In this document: positions 35,755 to 47,624 of the stretch, one piece after another
How the letters are laid out: each line of letters starts with the position of its first letter
How positions within the stretch are numbered: the stretch's first letter is position 1
DNA from: Cheilinus undulatus
Lineage: Eukaryota > Chordata > Actinopteri > Labriformes > Labridae
Length of the DNA stretch: 64,000 nt
NCBI RefSeq assembly: GCF_018320785.1
Contig: NC_054876.1
Location: 22,528,212 to 22,592,211, forward strand
Direction of reading: 5' to 3'
Translations under genes and position numbers: made by a program
The notes under the pieces: generated by a model
Seen by the model: the letters and a program-made list of their open reading frames with translations, nothing else
What the model was told of the DNA's origin: nothing
Databases searched by the model: none

Positions 35755-36627
35755 AAGACAGTTTTTCTCCAGACTGTACATTTCTGATGGCCACTCTCAA
35801 GACACCATATATGTCAGAATTGAAATACACTCCAAAACTTTTTAAATGGAACCAGATTAAACACCTGTTAGTGTTAGCATAAGGGTTTAAATAAGGGTTA
35901 GGATAAACGTAAAAACCTGACCTGCAAAACCTGATTACAAAATGTTTAATAAAACCAGGTTAACAGTCTGCTTATGGGAAAAACCTCATCCTCCATTAAA
36001 ACATTGCTAACAACACTAACAGCTACATTTTAAACAGAGCTAAAGCTAAGCTCACATAGTAAGCTATGTACCTACGTTGTCAGCGTAACTAAGTTAGTTT
36101 TAGCTATGTTTGCTAAAGCTCACATTGCTAAAACAAACTTAGCTACTTAGCTAATGTAGCTAAGCTCACAGCTATGTAATCTTAGTAGGTATGTTATCTT
36201 TGTAGCGACATTAGCTTTAGTTTGCTAAAGCTCACTTTGCTAAAGCTACCTTACCTACCTTGGCTTATGTAGTAAAGTTATATATTTAGCCAGCATAGCT
36301 ATGTTAGCTTTACCTAAAGCTAACAAAGCTAAAGCAAGCTACTGCTCATGTAAATACCTCTAAAACTATTTATACAGGATTGAACCTCTGACCTTTTTCT
36401 CTGTTATGTTTATGAAATGTTGTTAAGTCTGTAATCTGTATGTAGGTATTCACAGATTTGACTGCCTGACTTTGTTTATGAATAAAGTTGAATTTAAAAG
36501 AAAAAATCTAAAACTGGAAATAGTACTGGTAAATGACGGCATCTTTTACTGACATATATGATGTCTCAGATGAACGGTCTGTGAATGTGGATGTCAGAAA
36601 TGTACTGTCTGCAGCCAGACCCCTCTC
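35755..36627 (+). repeat. AGCTA-core TIR element, copy C
   Basis: The element lies between the two mettl27 genes. Left terminus: aagacagttt...ctccagactgtacatttctgatggcc. The right terminus is its inverted counterpart (gtactgtctgcagccag at 36602-36618). Flanking 9-mers are similar (acccaaacc at 35746-35754, accccaaca at 36628-36636), fitting an 8-9 bp target duplication. The core at about 36010-36340 is a long run of agcta-based words. The open frame at 35487-35882 overlaps this element and is not a gene. Confidence 0.7.
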
Positions 36628-36636
36628 ACCCCAACA

Positions 36637-38444
36637 GGACGACACATGGAAACAAAGCCATAAAGGATCAAAGTTGTGGCACGGACAGATCACAGCAGAC
36701 ATAGATCCTGTGGACATAGCTGGTAAAACTCCAGTGAGGAATTTCTCAGTCATGTTGATTTTGGCGACCCCTGTGGCTGTTTCTGCAGCAACTTAGTAAA
36801 TACCTCGCTTGACATGTTAGCAGTAGCAGACATTTAAAAGAACTATATTGACAATCTTGTCATCAATGACTTGTTTTGGCTCATAAAGGGACAACAATCT
36901 GTATCCAGACCTGCTAAAACCCCTATGAGAAGCTTTAATTGAGACGTATTAGATCAATAAGTTTACTTTACAGATTTGAAGAAGAGACAGAGCTTTTTTA
37001 ATCTCAAAGAAAATGAGTGTTGCTCCAATGCAGAAAACATGCCTGAAAAATAAACTGGGATTTAATGGGTTAAGTAAAAGAGTACACGTTCTCACATTAA
37101 AGTATCCTCCCCCTAAACAGTGTTTGAGCTTTAGCTATTGGCTGAGATGATGTTGCAGTTCAGTTAGAGCCAACAATGACAAGACAGAGCATGACTGTGT
37201 AAAACCCCAAGATCACATTATAGACATCTGTTCTTGAGCAAGCCTCAAATGTAAGACATTTTAATTTTGTTTTTAGTTTTTTCTTTTCACCATAGAGTGG
37301 TTTTGTTTTTCAATTATTTTAAGCAAACAAAAAGGAGCGCCTCTGAGATGTAAGTTCCCATTTACTCTTTTCTACGATCAGGATACATGTATATATATGG
37401 TATATATATATATATATATGGTTTAAGATGAGTGGTTGATTTAGAAAATATGTAAGATTGGTGTAAACGGTGCAGCGTGCTACGATTAGGAGGGCGAATG
37501 TGCCTGATAGATTAAAAATACCGGTTAGTGAATTTCTAAACATTCAATTGTCAGTAGCTTTAATGTCCCATAGTAACATCATCACATGGACCATGCAGGT
37601 TGTAAATGAATTCTGCTGATAGTCTGATTTTCTGTGTGCACAAACAAGTATAGAGATAGAGGCAGGCTGTTTTACTAATACAAAGTTAGCGAAGCAACAA
37701 CTTATTGTTCAATTCTGAAGATGAGCCATGAAGGCTGTAGCCATCAGAGCAGTAAAACACACCCAAGAACAAAGACATTTCACAGGTTTGGTATTAAAAT
37801 CCAGGCTGTCTTGCACCCTTATCTGTCATTTCACATAGAAGGACCCTAGGGTGTTTAGAGACATCTTGTCAGCAACTCTCACCTAACATGTTTGGCAGGT
37901 TTTTGTCATCAAGAAATGAGGGCATGATAAGACGTTCTTATAAGCCTGACATTTTCTTTATTTGCAGTCACCTGAGCCCTGCTGTTCAGTTTATGAGTAG
38001 ACTCTGGATGGTTAAGATTTTAAGAATAACTTGTTTTACCCTAAATCTTCAGTTACTGATTGCTTGAGAGAAGACCCACACCAGACTGATGACAAACAGT
38101 GATCTGCCGAAGACCTAGGGGACCCATTAAAACAAACATGATGATCAAATCCTCATTAACTTATCTCAACCAACATAAAAATCCATTAAGGCTTTTGATG
38201 GTATTCAAATAACAGCAAAATTAAGTGGGATTCCACTGATGAGCTTTGTTCAGACACATCTTCATGCCATCTCACTTGTTCACACAGAGGTACTCATTGC
38301 AGGCAGGCTACTGTTTAGGGCCCCTTGGCCAGAGGTGGGGCCCCAAAAGCTCACTCTGAATAGGGACTGCATGCATCATTCCACAGAAATAAAAATCTAA
38401 AGTCTTTATTTTTTGTGTGTAATGATTAAGGTTTACAGCTAATA
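36637..38444. other. Intergenic stretch between the mettl27 copies
   Basis: It contains only a (TATA)n microsatellite at about 37388-37420. No coding exon, and no first exon for the downstream mettl27, could be identified. Confidence 0.4.
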
Positions 38445-40168
38445 CTAACCCTCATCTCATAAAATAAAAAATATTGAGGAAAAAGTTCAATATTGTGAAC
38501 TAATGGTGTCACACTCTAATCAGCTAATTAACTCAAAATACCATTTAAAACAGGGGGTGTCAAACTCAAGGCCCGGGGGCTAAATCCGGCCTGTGGAACA
38601 GTTAAATCCGGCCCGCAAGATCATATGATATTTCTGTCATAACTGGCCCATCAATATGCAGATTTAAGTTCAGATTCAAGTATAAAAATGTCAACTTATC
38701 CTTGATGATTTAAGATATCTTTGTTAAGTCATTAAATCTAAAAAGTGAGGAGTAAAAATGATTAGATGAAAAGTCAGGAATATGGGAAAATCAATTGATT
38801 TGTGTTTTAATTTCATATTTTCAATTTTGCATCTCATAATAAGGACTCAAACTTGGGATTTTGACTTTTTATTTCATACTTTGAGCATTTCAACTCATAA
38901 TTTTGATTTCTTATATAATATTTTGGGCTTTTAGATTCATAATTTAAACATTTAAGTCATGTTTTGAACTTTCTAACTAATTACTTTGTATTTTATCTCA
39001 TATTTTCAACTCCTTACTTTGACTTCATTATCCCATAGTTTAACCTTTTAGACTCACAATTTAAAATTTTGAATCATAGTATGAGCTTTCAATTTCATGA
39101 TTACAAATTTTATTTCATATTTTGACCTTTTAAGTTCATAAGTTTGACTTTCTTTCTAATATATCTGCCTTTTAAAAACATATTTTTTCAATTTAAATTT
39201 CATGTTTTGACCTTTTTAAACCAACACATTTACTTTTCTCAGACTATGAGCCTTTAAACTTATCTTTTTTACTTTTTCAACCTCAAAATCTGTTTTTTTT
39301 TCCCATATTTTATTACTAGTGAAATGACATTGACAGTTTATGGTTAAAAGGGTGAGCCTTACACCTGAATCCAGAATCCGGCCCCTGCTGTGATTGAGTT
39401 TGACACCCCTGGTCCTTTAAATGGTCTCTCAGTCTGGGTCAGTAGGCTACACATCATGGAGAAGACTGCTGACTTTACTGATGTCCCGAAGACAATCATT
39501 GACACCCTGCACAAGGAGAATAAGCTACAAAAGGTTATTGCTAAAGAGGCTGGCTTTTCACAGAATGCTATATCCAAGCACATCAGAGGCGTCTCACCTG
39601 GGCTCAGGACAAAAAGAAAAAAAGGGAGATTTTAGAGCACCTCATGCTTCCTCCTGCTGACCTGCTTTTAGGAGATGCTGATTTCATTTCCCAGCAGGAC
39701 CTGCCACACTGCTAAAAGTACCAAGCTGGTTAAATGACCATGATATTCCAGTGCATGGATCTGAACCCCATAGAGAATCTGTGGTGTATTGCCAAGAGGA
39801 AGATTGAGACACTGGACCCAAAAACATGGACTAGCTGAAGACTGCTATTAAAGCAACCCAGACTTCAATAGCGCCTTTATAGTGTCACAGACTGATTGGC
39901 ACACTGCACTGATGCAGCAATTCATGCAAAAGGAGCCCCAACAATAAGCCACAAGAACACGTTAATGAACATACTTTTAAGAAGGCCAACATTTCTGAAT
40001 TGAAACTCATTTTTTATTGGTCTTATGTAATATTCTTTTTAATCATCAAAATGAAAAGAAATAAAGACCTTTTTCTGAATTTATTTGAGTTTCTCTTTTT
40101 GAATTGATCTACTGAAATAAATGGACTTTCCCATGATTTTCTTATTCATTGAGATGCACCTGCATAGT
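38445..40168 (+). mobile_element. Tc1/mariner element, degenerate, split by a hAT insertion
   Basis: The left TIR is recognisable at about 38452 (catctcataaaat...). The right TIR ends ...cattgagatgcacctgca at about 40165. The transposase N-terminal HTH region reads at 39457-39600 (MEKTADFTDVPKTIIDTLH..., then AKEAGFSQNAISKHI). After a large internal deletion, C-terminal DNA follows at 39630-39930. A hAT element occupies 38551-39411, so the Tc1 copy is the older of the two. Confidence 0.75.
38551..39411 (+). mobile_element. hAT-like non-autonomous element (CAGGGGTGTCAAACTCA ends), first copy
   Basis: The TIRs are CAGGGGGTGTCAAACTCAAGG on the left and TGAGTTTGACACCCCTG on the right. The next bases carry the CCGGGGGC/ATCCGGCC words of this fish family. 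The interior (38780-39330) is a degenerate tandem array with a 22-24 bp period built on tcataatttgaccttttaa. No transposase remains. Confidence 0.8.
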
Positions 40169-40420
40169 TACCTTAGTCCTAACACTTCATGATTGTACAT
40201 TAGATTTTCCCATCAAGCACTAGAAGCATCACACATATGACCTTTCCAGGATGATACTGAGATAGGATTGGCCAATTGCTTAAACTTTTGCCTCTTTTAT
40301 CTTTTGGATTTGTACTCTTTTTCCACCCCCAAGATATTTCTCTTTGCGGTGATTCTGTTCTCCTGTGGATAACAGCGGATTGATCTGATTTGTTCTCTTC
40401 TCTTACAGCTGGACAACAAA

Positions 40421-42756
40421 ATGTCATCAACACAAAAAACATTTGGCTCTGTGAGTGAGGTGGTTAGATCAATTCGTGCAAACACCAATCCTGGTGAAAA
40501 AATGAGGCGGTACGATGCCTGGGCAGACACCTACGAGCAGGTTGGCTGACTTTACATGGTTGCAACATAAATGACGCTGTTAAAGGAAAAGTTTATTCCT
40601 TATTCCACTAATAACCCCCTCATTCCCGTGTTAACTTAACTTCAATGAGGTTCAGATAATTGCTGATAATAAAACATAAAATAAGAGAATGAGTTCTGTA
40701 TATTTTCTGTTTCTGTAATGGGAAAAGGTATTAGTCAAGGTAAAATAAATCAGAAAGGATGAAAAAGGACAGATTTAAAGCAAACATATTAATGCGGGGG
40801 TGTCAAACTCAATCACAGCAGGGGATGGATTCTGAATTTAGGTCTAACCTGAGAGCCTATTGGGGTCAACTTTTAACCATAAACTGTCATTTGCACCAGT
40901 AAAAAAACGTTGGGTTAAACTAACTGAGCCCTGATGATGAATGGTTTTCAGATTTAAAAGAAGTTTAATGGCTCAAAATCTGAGATGGAAGTCAAACTTA
41001 TTGGTTCAAAAGGTTAAAACACAAAATTCAAAGTCACAATAATGATTTGTAAAGGACAAATGTATGAGAGAGAATGTCAAAGTTGGGAGTGTTAAGAATG
41101 GAAGTATTACATAAAATTCAAAATCATGAGTTTGAAAGGTAAAAACATGAGTTAAAATTTTGAATTGCGAGTCTGAAAGGTCAAAATGTGGGATTAAAAG
41201 TCAAAGTTAGGAGTTGAAATGTCAAAAGGTGAGATCAAATTTGACACAGTGAGTTTAAACGGTCCAAATATGACTTTAAACGCACAACTATGAATTTAAA
41301 AAGTCAAAATATGAAATAAAAAGTCAAACAATGAATTTGATTGTGAGATGCAAAATTAAAAATATGAAATTCAAACAAATTGATTTCTTTCCCACATTCC
41401 TGACTTTTCTGTCTAAATATTCTTACTTTTTACTTTTTCACCTTTCAAAGGTTAAGTTTACATGTTTATACTGTAGTAAATCTGCAGACCTCATACCAGC
41501 GGGCAAATTACAATAGAAATATGATATGATCTTGCGGGCCGGGTACAACGGTACCATGGGCCGGATTTGGCCCCTGGGCCTTGAGTTTGACACCCCTGTA
41601 TCAATGAAAACATGACTTGATGAAACATGATCAAATGTCAGAGGGTTTTCAAAATATTTTCAGAGTCAAAATGCAAGTAAAATAGAAAAAGTTGCCCTGC
41701 ATTAGTGGGTGCAAAGGAACTCTTCCTTACTTTTAAATACAACAACAAATAGGCGTTTGTCTCACTGCAGGACTCTGTTAAATGGATGCATGTAAACAAA
41801 TTAATTCAATATCTGTGTTGAGGTTTGGTTCACATTGGCTGTTTAGAAACAACTGATCTTTTATTCTTTCCTCTGAAAGGATTTGTCCATCCTCGACTAC
41901 CACGCCCCATCTCTTGTAACAGACATCATCTCATCCCATTTCACCGGTGACTGTGAAGCTGCTGTTGTGTTGGATGTGGCCTGTGGTACAGGCCTAGTGG
42001 CAAAGCAGGTCAAAGGGCAGCCTCATAAAAACAGAGATTATTAAGGATGGTGTGCTCATCATAACATGTATCTAACACAACCTGTGTTTACAGATGAAAC
42101 ATGCTGGATTTGTGCATTTTGTGGGCATCGATGGGAGCGCGTTAATGTTGGAGGAGGCCAAAAAGAAAGAGCTATACCAAGAGCTGAAGCAATGCATTTT
42201 GGTGCAAGAGCCTCTTCCAGTGCAAAGTGGTATCTTGAGCCTATATAACATTTTTTCATTTAAATATTACCATGACCAAAAACAAATCTGTTTTATAATG
42301 CCATACAATAAAATAATTTTCTTAGTGAACCTTCACTAGATTAACTTTCTCCTGCAGGATCATATGATGTGGTTACAATCTGTGGAGCCCTGACGGTGGA
42401 TCATGTTGCTATAAGTGTGATCAGAGAGCTGTGCAATGCCTGCAAACCAGGTAAAAATACCACAATGGAGGCTTAAATCCATACTGTAATGTATGTTGTA
42501 GTTTTACATTGTTTTCTGCCTCACACTGCCTCACTGTCACTCGTTCTCTTCAGGTGGCTTGATCTGTATGACATGCAGACATGGTGAAGACAATCTGGAA
42601 TACAAAGCAGCCCTGGAGCGTGAGCATAAGCAGATGGAAGAGGAGGGACTGTGGAGTTGTGTAGCTGTAACTGAGGTGAAAAACTGGTCAAGATCAGTGA
42701 CAGACGCAGGAGGCAGCTACATATCTGGATCTATTTACCTTTACAAAAAACTGTAG
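40421..42756 (+). CDS. mettl27: Methyltransferase-like protein 27 (second tandem copy), 5 coding exons
   Basis: Coding exons are 40421-40540, 41880-42008, 42094-42229, 42358-42450 and 42554-42756: again 120, 129, 136, 93 and 203 nt with the same phases, giving 226 residues. Motif I VLDVACGTG is intact, and the frame is open from the ATG to the TAG. In exon 2 about three quarters of residues match the first copy; the N-terminal exon is more diverged (MSSTQKTFGSV against MSAGNKTLDDV). Both copies look functional, so this is an old tandem duplication kept by selection and not a pseudogene. The ATG follows an acceptor at 40406-40408, implying a non-coding exon upstream. Its first coding exon sits between a Tc1/hAT block and an intronic hAT element. 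A poly(A) signal overlaps the stop region (42757-42762), with two more at 42869-42874 and 42887-42892. Confidence 0.93.
40795..41598 (-). mobile_element. hAT-like non-autonomous element, second copy in opposite orientation
   Basis: The TIRs are cgggggtgtcaaactcaa and ttgagtttgacacccctg. An 8-bp target duplication matches at seven positions (tattaatg at 40787-40794, tatcaatg at 41599-41606). The interior holds the reverse-complement version of the same tandem array as the 38.6 kb copy. It sits in intron 1 (between coding exons 1 and 2) of the second mettl27. Confidence 0.85.
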
Positions 42757-42868
42757 AATAAAACACCATACAGTAGCCATGTTATGTTATATATCAACAC
42801 AAATCTCAACAAGAGATAAAGAAAATACAAGCAACTCATGGAACAAGGAAAATGAACTGACTGTTTAC

Positions 42869-42892
42869 AATAAATGTTAATGCCTGAATAAA
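42869..42892 (+). terminator. Poly(A) signals of the second mettl27 copy
   Basis: Two AATAAA hexamers lie about 115 and 130 nt after the stop. A third hexamer starts directly after the TAG and is probably too close to be the main signal. Confidence 0.45.
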
Positions 42893-42956
42893 CATGCCAA
42901 ATAAATCCTTTCCCTCTCTCTGACAAATATGTGCTTCCATGAAATCCAAAGACAAA

Positions 42957-42989
42957 GCATGATCATGTGATCATGTGATCATGTGATCT
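42957..42989. repeat. Short tandem array of the self-complementary ATCATGTG unit
   Basis: gatcatgtgatcatgtgatcatgtgatc is an 8-bp tandem repeat in which gatc boxes alternate with catgtg. It lies 200 bp past the second mettl27 stop. Confidence 0.7.
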
Positions 42990-45326
42990 ACCAAGCAGAA
43001 AGAAAAAGTTACTGTCTGTATTTGCAGATTAATGAATATAAATGTTGAAAAAAATATATATTTTCAATGGACTGAAGTGTAAGATCCAGCATAGATCTTA
43101 AGATGGCAGTGTTGCACCCTGAAATTGCAGCTTGACCACAGGCAAAAAAATAGGCAGAAGATTTACATGCTTAGCTCTGACACAGCAATGTGATGCAAGC
43201 TCTAAAGGTACCAAGGAGATAGCTGAACTCTTCATAAGAGTGACAATCTTTATGAAGTATTTTTCAGTGCACCACCCTAGGTTAACATAATCCATAAAAT
43301 AACTTTAGGTTGCATATGGTTAAGCTTTATAAAGAAGATGTTCAGTTGTATGGAAAGTTTCTATTGATTATCAGGGGATCTGTGAATACGTTTTGTTGCC
43401 AAACTTGAGGTTTCTTTTTAAGTTTGAACATTTACAGGGCATCTGGGATGTGGAGAAGGCTACAAAAATTTCTGCCAAATCTCTCAGTATATCAATAAAA
43501 CTGAATTTCCCTTGGGGTTAATCTATCCATCCATCCAGCCATAAAATATGAACCCTGCTTTAACTCATTTTAATCAGGATGAGATAGGGCAGCAGCAAAA
43601 CAGAGGTACTGATCCCATGTGAGAAAATTTATATTGGATGTAGATTTTTAATTTCAAGTTTATCTATTTGTTCTATTTTTCAGATTTTTCAAGTCCATAT
43701 AACTGTATATATTTCATATAAACCTTTTGCCACAAGGTAGCACTGTTTCGCAGGATTTTGGGATGAAAATTATCATGAATTCTAAAAAATGCACACTACA
43801 GGACCACTTGGGCTGATCAACATTGATCAAATCCACAGAACTATATATTATAAATCAACATAGCAAACGTGAGTTTTATGGAAAACATGAAAAATTATGG
43901 ATAAGTCACCAAGAACATTTAAAATTGATGCAGTAAAACCACTGCCATTTTTAAAATGATATCATTATTTATGATACTTTTGGCCAGGGTAAATTGTAAG
44001 AACTTAAAGTTGAGTCAAATCCAATACCTGCTTTATTTAATTTAACTGGATATTTACTGCTATGTAAATGCAAGTTCCCAAGACTTCATAAGGTTTCACT
44101 GAAGTAAAGGGAAACACAAAAGATGAATCCCCCCAACCAAGATTAACTTAACTGTTGCTTTATTTTATGAAATTTCAATGCTTTAGTAAATGTTTGCCTT
44201 CAATATTAAGTGCATGTGGCTTTCCTAAATAAGGTGTTTTCTAAAGTTAAACTGCTGCAGTATATATTTTATGTTCTTATGCACTTAAATATGTTTACCA
44301 TTTAAGAAAACCAAGAGAATTAGATTTTGTCTGGATAATGCTGAACCTACACATGAGAACAAACATAGCTGAGCTGGAACACATGTCCTGTAAACATGAT
44401 AGACTGAAACTAAGTTTGAATCCTTTACAAACACATCATACCTCCCTCCTCTAACACTGCACGCTTCCTACTTAAGCTGACTCTCTGTCAAACCAGTTTG
44501 TCCTGTGAGTTTTAATTGTCAGATAGATGACTGAGAGTCCAGGGGGATGCTGTAAAGGTTAGAGGACCGGATCTTTTCAGCTCATGTGTCACGTGCTAGC
44601 AGATTTAAGATAATTATAAAGGAAAAACTTGCCAAATCAAATCACAGTAGTTTAATAAGTACAAATCTTTAATAATATCTAAATACAGTACACATAAAAT
44701 CACATTCATAGTTGCAGGAAAAGCCTACATAAACATAAAGAAACAACTGTTGATAAATCAACTGGCATGACCCAAAAAGTATAACTTTTCATCACACACA
44801 CACAAAAAATACAAAGTTTCAAGGCTGTAAAGATTCTCATATGAGCAGGCATTAAAAATGCACTCAGATTAAGGTTGCTATTTGTCCAGCAGTAGCAAAC
44901 AAGCAAGAAAGTTTGAGGTAAAGTGGACGGATTTATCCTCATTCAGTGCATATAAAGAGTTTAAAAAAGTAGTTCATCACAGTGTCATATTAGAGAGTAC
45001 ATTTCTGAAAGAGAAAACAACAAAAGCACACTTCACTTGCACCTGGACTCAGTTTTTTTGCAGTATTTAATTTTTAGTGCAAAACATATGCAAGCTCTTA
45101 TTCTCCTGCATATTGATGACAGCAGCTTGCCATTTCCCTCTGTCCATTGATCAAATCAACATGCTGGAGTATAAAGATAACTACAGATAAATGCTTAATC
45201 GACTTCATTAAGTATTCAGACTCAGTAAGCCCACACAAACTAAGCAAACTTGTACTTTTCAGCGAGTCTTAGTGAGTAAAATATCCATCAGCTTAAGTGC
45301 ACATGCTGTGTGAGAGAGGGAGAGTC
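42990..45326. other. Intergenic stretch between mettl27 and the first claudin
   Basis: The two genes converge here. The right part is presumably claudin 3' UTR. No exon or named repeat was recognised. Confidence 0.4.
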
Positions 45327-46301
45327 TTACAGGTATGTTTTAGCCGGATTCAAGGATGCATCCTCATTGTCACTCTTAACTGATAAATTATCTTCCATTT
45401 CTGCTCGTTTCAGCTGAGACTTTGTAGAAGGTGCCTCACTGTTTTCAGATTTAGTTGATTCAGGTTTTTTCATCTGAGACTTTGTTGACGGTGCCCACGA
45501 TCTCTCTGACTGCAACCTGGAGCCTGACCCAGGCCCATCCTCCCAGGGGGGCCTTGTGTACATCTGAGACTTTGTCGATGCCCCATCATAGCTTTGAGAC
45601 CTGGGAAACACGGCTCCAACAGGCTGAGCCTTTGCAGATGGCACTGTGCCGTGATGACCAGTGGAGGTCGATCCATTGGAGGAGCGTACCACCAGGTAGC
45701 GGACAGAGGGGCTTTTGTCTTCATTGTGAGTTTTCAAAGGGCAATGTGAGCTTATGAACAACCCCCCTCCAAGCATAAGAAGGAGAGATGCTCCCCATCC
45801 GATGTAGAGGCTGGCTCCAATCTCTCTCCGCTGGGCATCGTTGGAGGCGCTGTAGAACTTCCTCACAACTGCTCCAGCTGCCCACGACGTTGGGATGAAA
45901 CACAGCAGCCCTGTGGCAACCAACACTGCCCCTGCTGCTACAGCCACCTTTCCTTTAACCCCGCCTCCTTCTTCATCCAAAAAGCGGGTGCATTTTCCTC
46001 CAACAAAGGCCAGAATGAGGCCTATGCCTCCAATGGCGATGGCGAGGACGGTGAGAGCCCTGGCGGCTTGCAAATCTGCGCTGAGAGCAAGGAGAGACTC
46101 ATAAGGTTTACACATTATCTGTCCTGTGCTCTGGACCACACAGTTCATCCAGATCCCCTCCCAGATGGTCTGAGAGGTGACGATGGTGGTGCCCACAAAG
46201 GCCGTGACCCGCCACATGGGCAGGACACAACTGATGATGACTCCAGCCCAACCTAGGAGGCACAGGGCGCTGGCAAGCATCTGGATCCCCAGGGAGGCCA
46301 T
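45327..46301 (-). CDS. Claudin (claudin-3/4-like) with a very long repeat-bearing C-terminal tail, single exon
   Basis: This is a four-pass tight-junction protein of 324 residues. Seen in the sequence: TM1 about 8-27; the first extracellular loop with W30, W47-x-G49-I50-W51 (the family usually has GLW) and cysteines C54 and C64; R81 before TM2; TM3 about 118-137; TM4 about 163-185. The second loop (YSASNDAQRRE) lacks the NP found in claudin-3 and -4. The cytoplasmic tail is about 139 residues, against roughly 20-45 in most claudins. It carries STKSQ at 242-246, 272-276 and 292-296, with partial forms at 222-226, 282-286 and 307-311. It ends KTYL instead of the family YV, which could fit a class I PDZ ligand (inference). 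The single-exon structure agrees with the claudin-3/4 group. No symbol is given because fish claudin names cannot be fixed from sequence alone. Confidence 0.93.
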   Translation of the reverse strand: MASLGIQMLASALCLLGWAGVIISCVLPMWRVTAFVGTTIVTSQTIWEGIWMNCVVQSTGQIMCKPYESLLALSADLQAARALTVLAIAIGGIGLILAFVGGKCTRFLDEEGGGVKGKVAVAAGAVLVATGLLCFIPTSWAAGAVVRKFYSASNDAQRREIGASLYIGWGASLLLMLGGGLFISSHCPLKTHNEDKSPSVRYLVVRSSNGSTSTGHHGTVPSAKAQPVGAVFPRSQSYDGASTKSQMYTRPPWEDGPGSGSRLQSERSWAPSTKSQMKKPESTKSENSEAPSTKSQLKRAEMEDNLSVKSDNEDASLNPAKTYL

Positions 46302-47624
46302 GATGGAGAGGTGGAAGGAAGATCTGCAATGTTAAAGAATCCTCACACAATTCTGTAGAGTCTCTCCTGTAGCTTTCACCTCTAGTCTCTTCTCTTCTTC
46401 CTTCTGTCTTTTAACAATTGCAGCTGCTGGTTTCACGTGTCTCCATCTTTGCATGTTTCTTCAGCTTTTCTTGCTGTGGTTTCAACGTTCTTTTCTGAAT
46501 CCTGTCTGACTATTTCTGTTGTCCGTCAAGCTTCCAAATACTTAGACTCGAGGCGTGTCTCACTTCATCCTCTGTTCATTTGTTTACAGCCTACTTTCCC
46601 TCTATGCCCTCCTCCTCTTTCATACGCCAAACTGCTGTCCTCTCCTCCCCCCTCTGCCTCTCTCACCTGTGTCTTCTCTCTTTGTTTCTTCACCTGAGAG
46701 TGCTCTTTCCTCTCTGTCACCTGAGCGGCTGCCTGAGTGCTACTGGTCAGGTGTAGATGCACCACACCTACTCTATTGGGAAAAAGAGAGGGGAGGAGGT
46801 TGACATGAAAAAACAAAGGAGAGAGAGGTTGCTGTGAAACGGTGACATCACCTCATCCCTAACTCATTATCTTCATCAGGAGAGATTATTTTAGAAACAA
46901 TATAGGCTTTGGATAAAACAGGAAGAATGAGAGGCCTCTGGGCATCCAATTTGTTTACAGGATGCATAATCAAGAGGTGCAGAAGGGTTGTTGTAATTCT
47001 GTAGACATCTTTCTGAGAAACCATGGATTAGACTGCATATTTCTTAATAAAAAGATGTCACTCTGTGGTTAACTCTTGTGTGAGTAGAGTTTTAAGTGAA
47101 CACACACCCTCTGGCGATGCATATGTGCATGTGAATGGAGGTGTGTGCATGCAGAGTGTATTCTACTAACAAAGGGGGATGTGAAATGCAATCTCCCAAA
47201 ACCAGTTTCATTCCTCCAGCAGAAAAACCTGTTTGATACACACAGAGAGACCTACTCTTCAATTAGGCTCAGAATAATCTCTAATCTTGCCGTCCTTATA
47301 AAGTACAGAGAGATACTTTTGTTTTCATTTATGTTTCTCCAAAATGTCACAGCTAAACTGAGCTCCCAATCTCACACCACTGTCTACTCAAGTTTAGGTG
47401 ATACAATACGCTGTTTTATGGCTAAATTTCCACGGCAGGGTGGGTGCCACTCGAGGTGGTTTCATAAAACCTGGCATTAACAGGAAAGATTCACACTTGG
47501 TGATACAATTGAAAATTTAAAGGAAACAAGACTTCATAATAATGCATTAGCTGCACATTTAAAACTACTGAGCAAGTGCATGAAACAAGACCGCTGGGTA
47601 AAACCTAGGATCATCATCTTTCAT

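Noticed and set aside
35487-35882. 131-codon open frame between the mettl27 copies
   Set aside because: Its second half lies inside AGCTA element copy C, it has no family pattern, and it overlaps other open frames on both strands.
42957-42989. CRISPR-like or regulatory array
   Set aside because: It is a plain 8-bp tandem repeat with no spacers, in a vertebrate genome.
45455-45757. 100-codon plus-strand open frame
   Set aside because: It is antisense to the claudin tail. The minus-strand claudin reading is clearly the real one.
47145-47480. 111-codon plus-strand open frame
   Set aside because: There is no recognisable domain, splice context or codon bias, and it lies in a repeat-rich intergenic region.
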